Positions 5,565-5,720 of a stretch of 5,720 nucleotides of DNA are shown in pieces. The stretch is from contig CAKVBV010000100.1 of NCBI GenBank assembly GCA_934725535.1, positions 1-5,720 on the forward strand, read 5' to 3'. The notes under the pieces are model-generated. The model saw only the letters and a list, made by a program, of their open reading frames with translations, had not been told where the DNA came from and ran no database searches. Each line of letters opens with the position of its first letter. The stretch's first letter is position 1. Made by a program: the position numbers and the translations under genes. The DNA comes from an uncultured Bacteroidales bacterium. Lineage in GTDB: Bacteria; Bacteroidota; Bacteroidia; Bacteroidales; Paludibacteraceae.

Positions 5565-5720
5565 TTATTCAAGATGTTCCTCAAAGCCGTTTGCTTTGTA
5601 TGAAAATTCCTGAAACCAAATCCTTTCATACCCATTGTCACCAAGAATGGTACTAACATTGTGAATAGTACTTCCGCGCTGACGGGCAGCACAGACAACA
5701 ATGTCTGCTTTACTATCAAC
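5565..5720 (-). CDS. C-terminal fragment of an unrecognised protein, cut by the window edge
   Basis: Reading the minus strand from 5720 gives 51 residues ending in TAA (5567-5565). The fragment begins VDSKADIVVCAARQRG and ends YKANGFEEHLE. It has the mixed hydrophobic, charged and aromatic composition of a globular protein: a beta-strand-like DIVVCAAR, then an amphipathic helix-like stretch, then a GYERIWFQEF strand. The frame is open to the window edge and no start is needed inside. A minus-strand terminator at 5441-5480 supports transcription in this direction. A second minus-strand frame is open over the same bases (stop at 5519) with a more skewed, Leu/Val-rich product, so a frameshift or the other frame cannot be excluded. 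I do not recognise the family and assign no function. Confidence 0.5.
   Translation of the reverse strand, partial: VDSKADIVVCAARQRGSTIHNVSTILGDNGYERIWFQEFSYKANGFEEHLE

Noticed and set aside
5519..5719. Minus-strand open frame with stop at 5519 at the right edge
   Set aside because: It overlaps the more protein-like frame ending at 5565 and its only start would be a TTG at the very edge. It is kept only as an alternative for the partial gene.

Overview
The window most likely comes from a Bacteroidales genome, and Prevotellaceae is a reasonable guess. The reasons are TAnnTTTG-type -7 promoter boxes, A-rich translation starts without Shine-Dalgarno sequences, RibBA with the RPGHINPL form of its signature, a large-insert LptF/LptG permease, and an exported Trp/Tyr/His- plus Ser/Arg-rich protein of a kind I associate with Bacteroidetes. 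This is judged by eye; no database search was possible.

Positions 39-4760 hold one minus-strand transcription unit, read right to left. A TATCTTTG promoter (4730-4737) drives cytidine deaminase (cdd, 4207-4689). Next come an LptF/LptG-family permease starting at GTG (2681-4195), the bifunctional riboflavin enzyme RibBA (1494-2732, start nested in the permease gene), and an exported low-complexity protein (109-1497, joined to ribBA by an ATGA overlap). The unit ends at a good intrinsic terminator (39-75). The genes are 11 nt apart or overlapping, so they are probably co-transcribed. They do not share one pathway: pyrimidine salvage, LPS transport, riboflavin synthesis, and an unknown envelope function.

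Positions 4690-5564 contain no convincing protein gene but are not featureless. On the minus strand, in order, there is an array of 10-bp repeats with helically phased A-runs (5051-5130), a perfect TACCTTTG -7 box (5022-5029), and then about 125 nt that can fold into consecutive hairpins (4890-5015). The first hairpin begins where the transcript should start. This looks like a promoter for a structured small RNA or a long leader upstream of cdd, and it is the most interesting part of the window. To its right the DNA becomes AT-rich and carries a long symmetrical hairpin (5257-5303).

At the right edge (5565-5720, minus) is the 3' end of a gene I do not recognise. It is followed by its own GC-rich terminator (5455-5480). 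It is therefore a transcription unit separate from the cdd operon.
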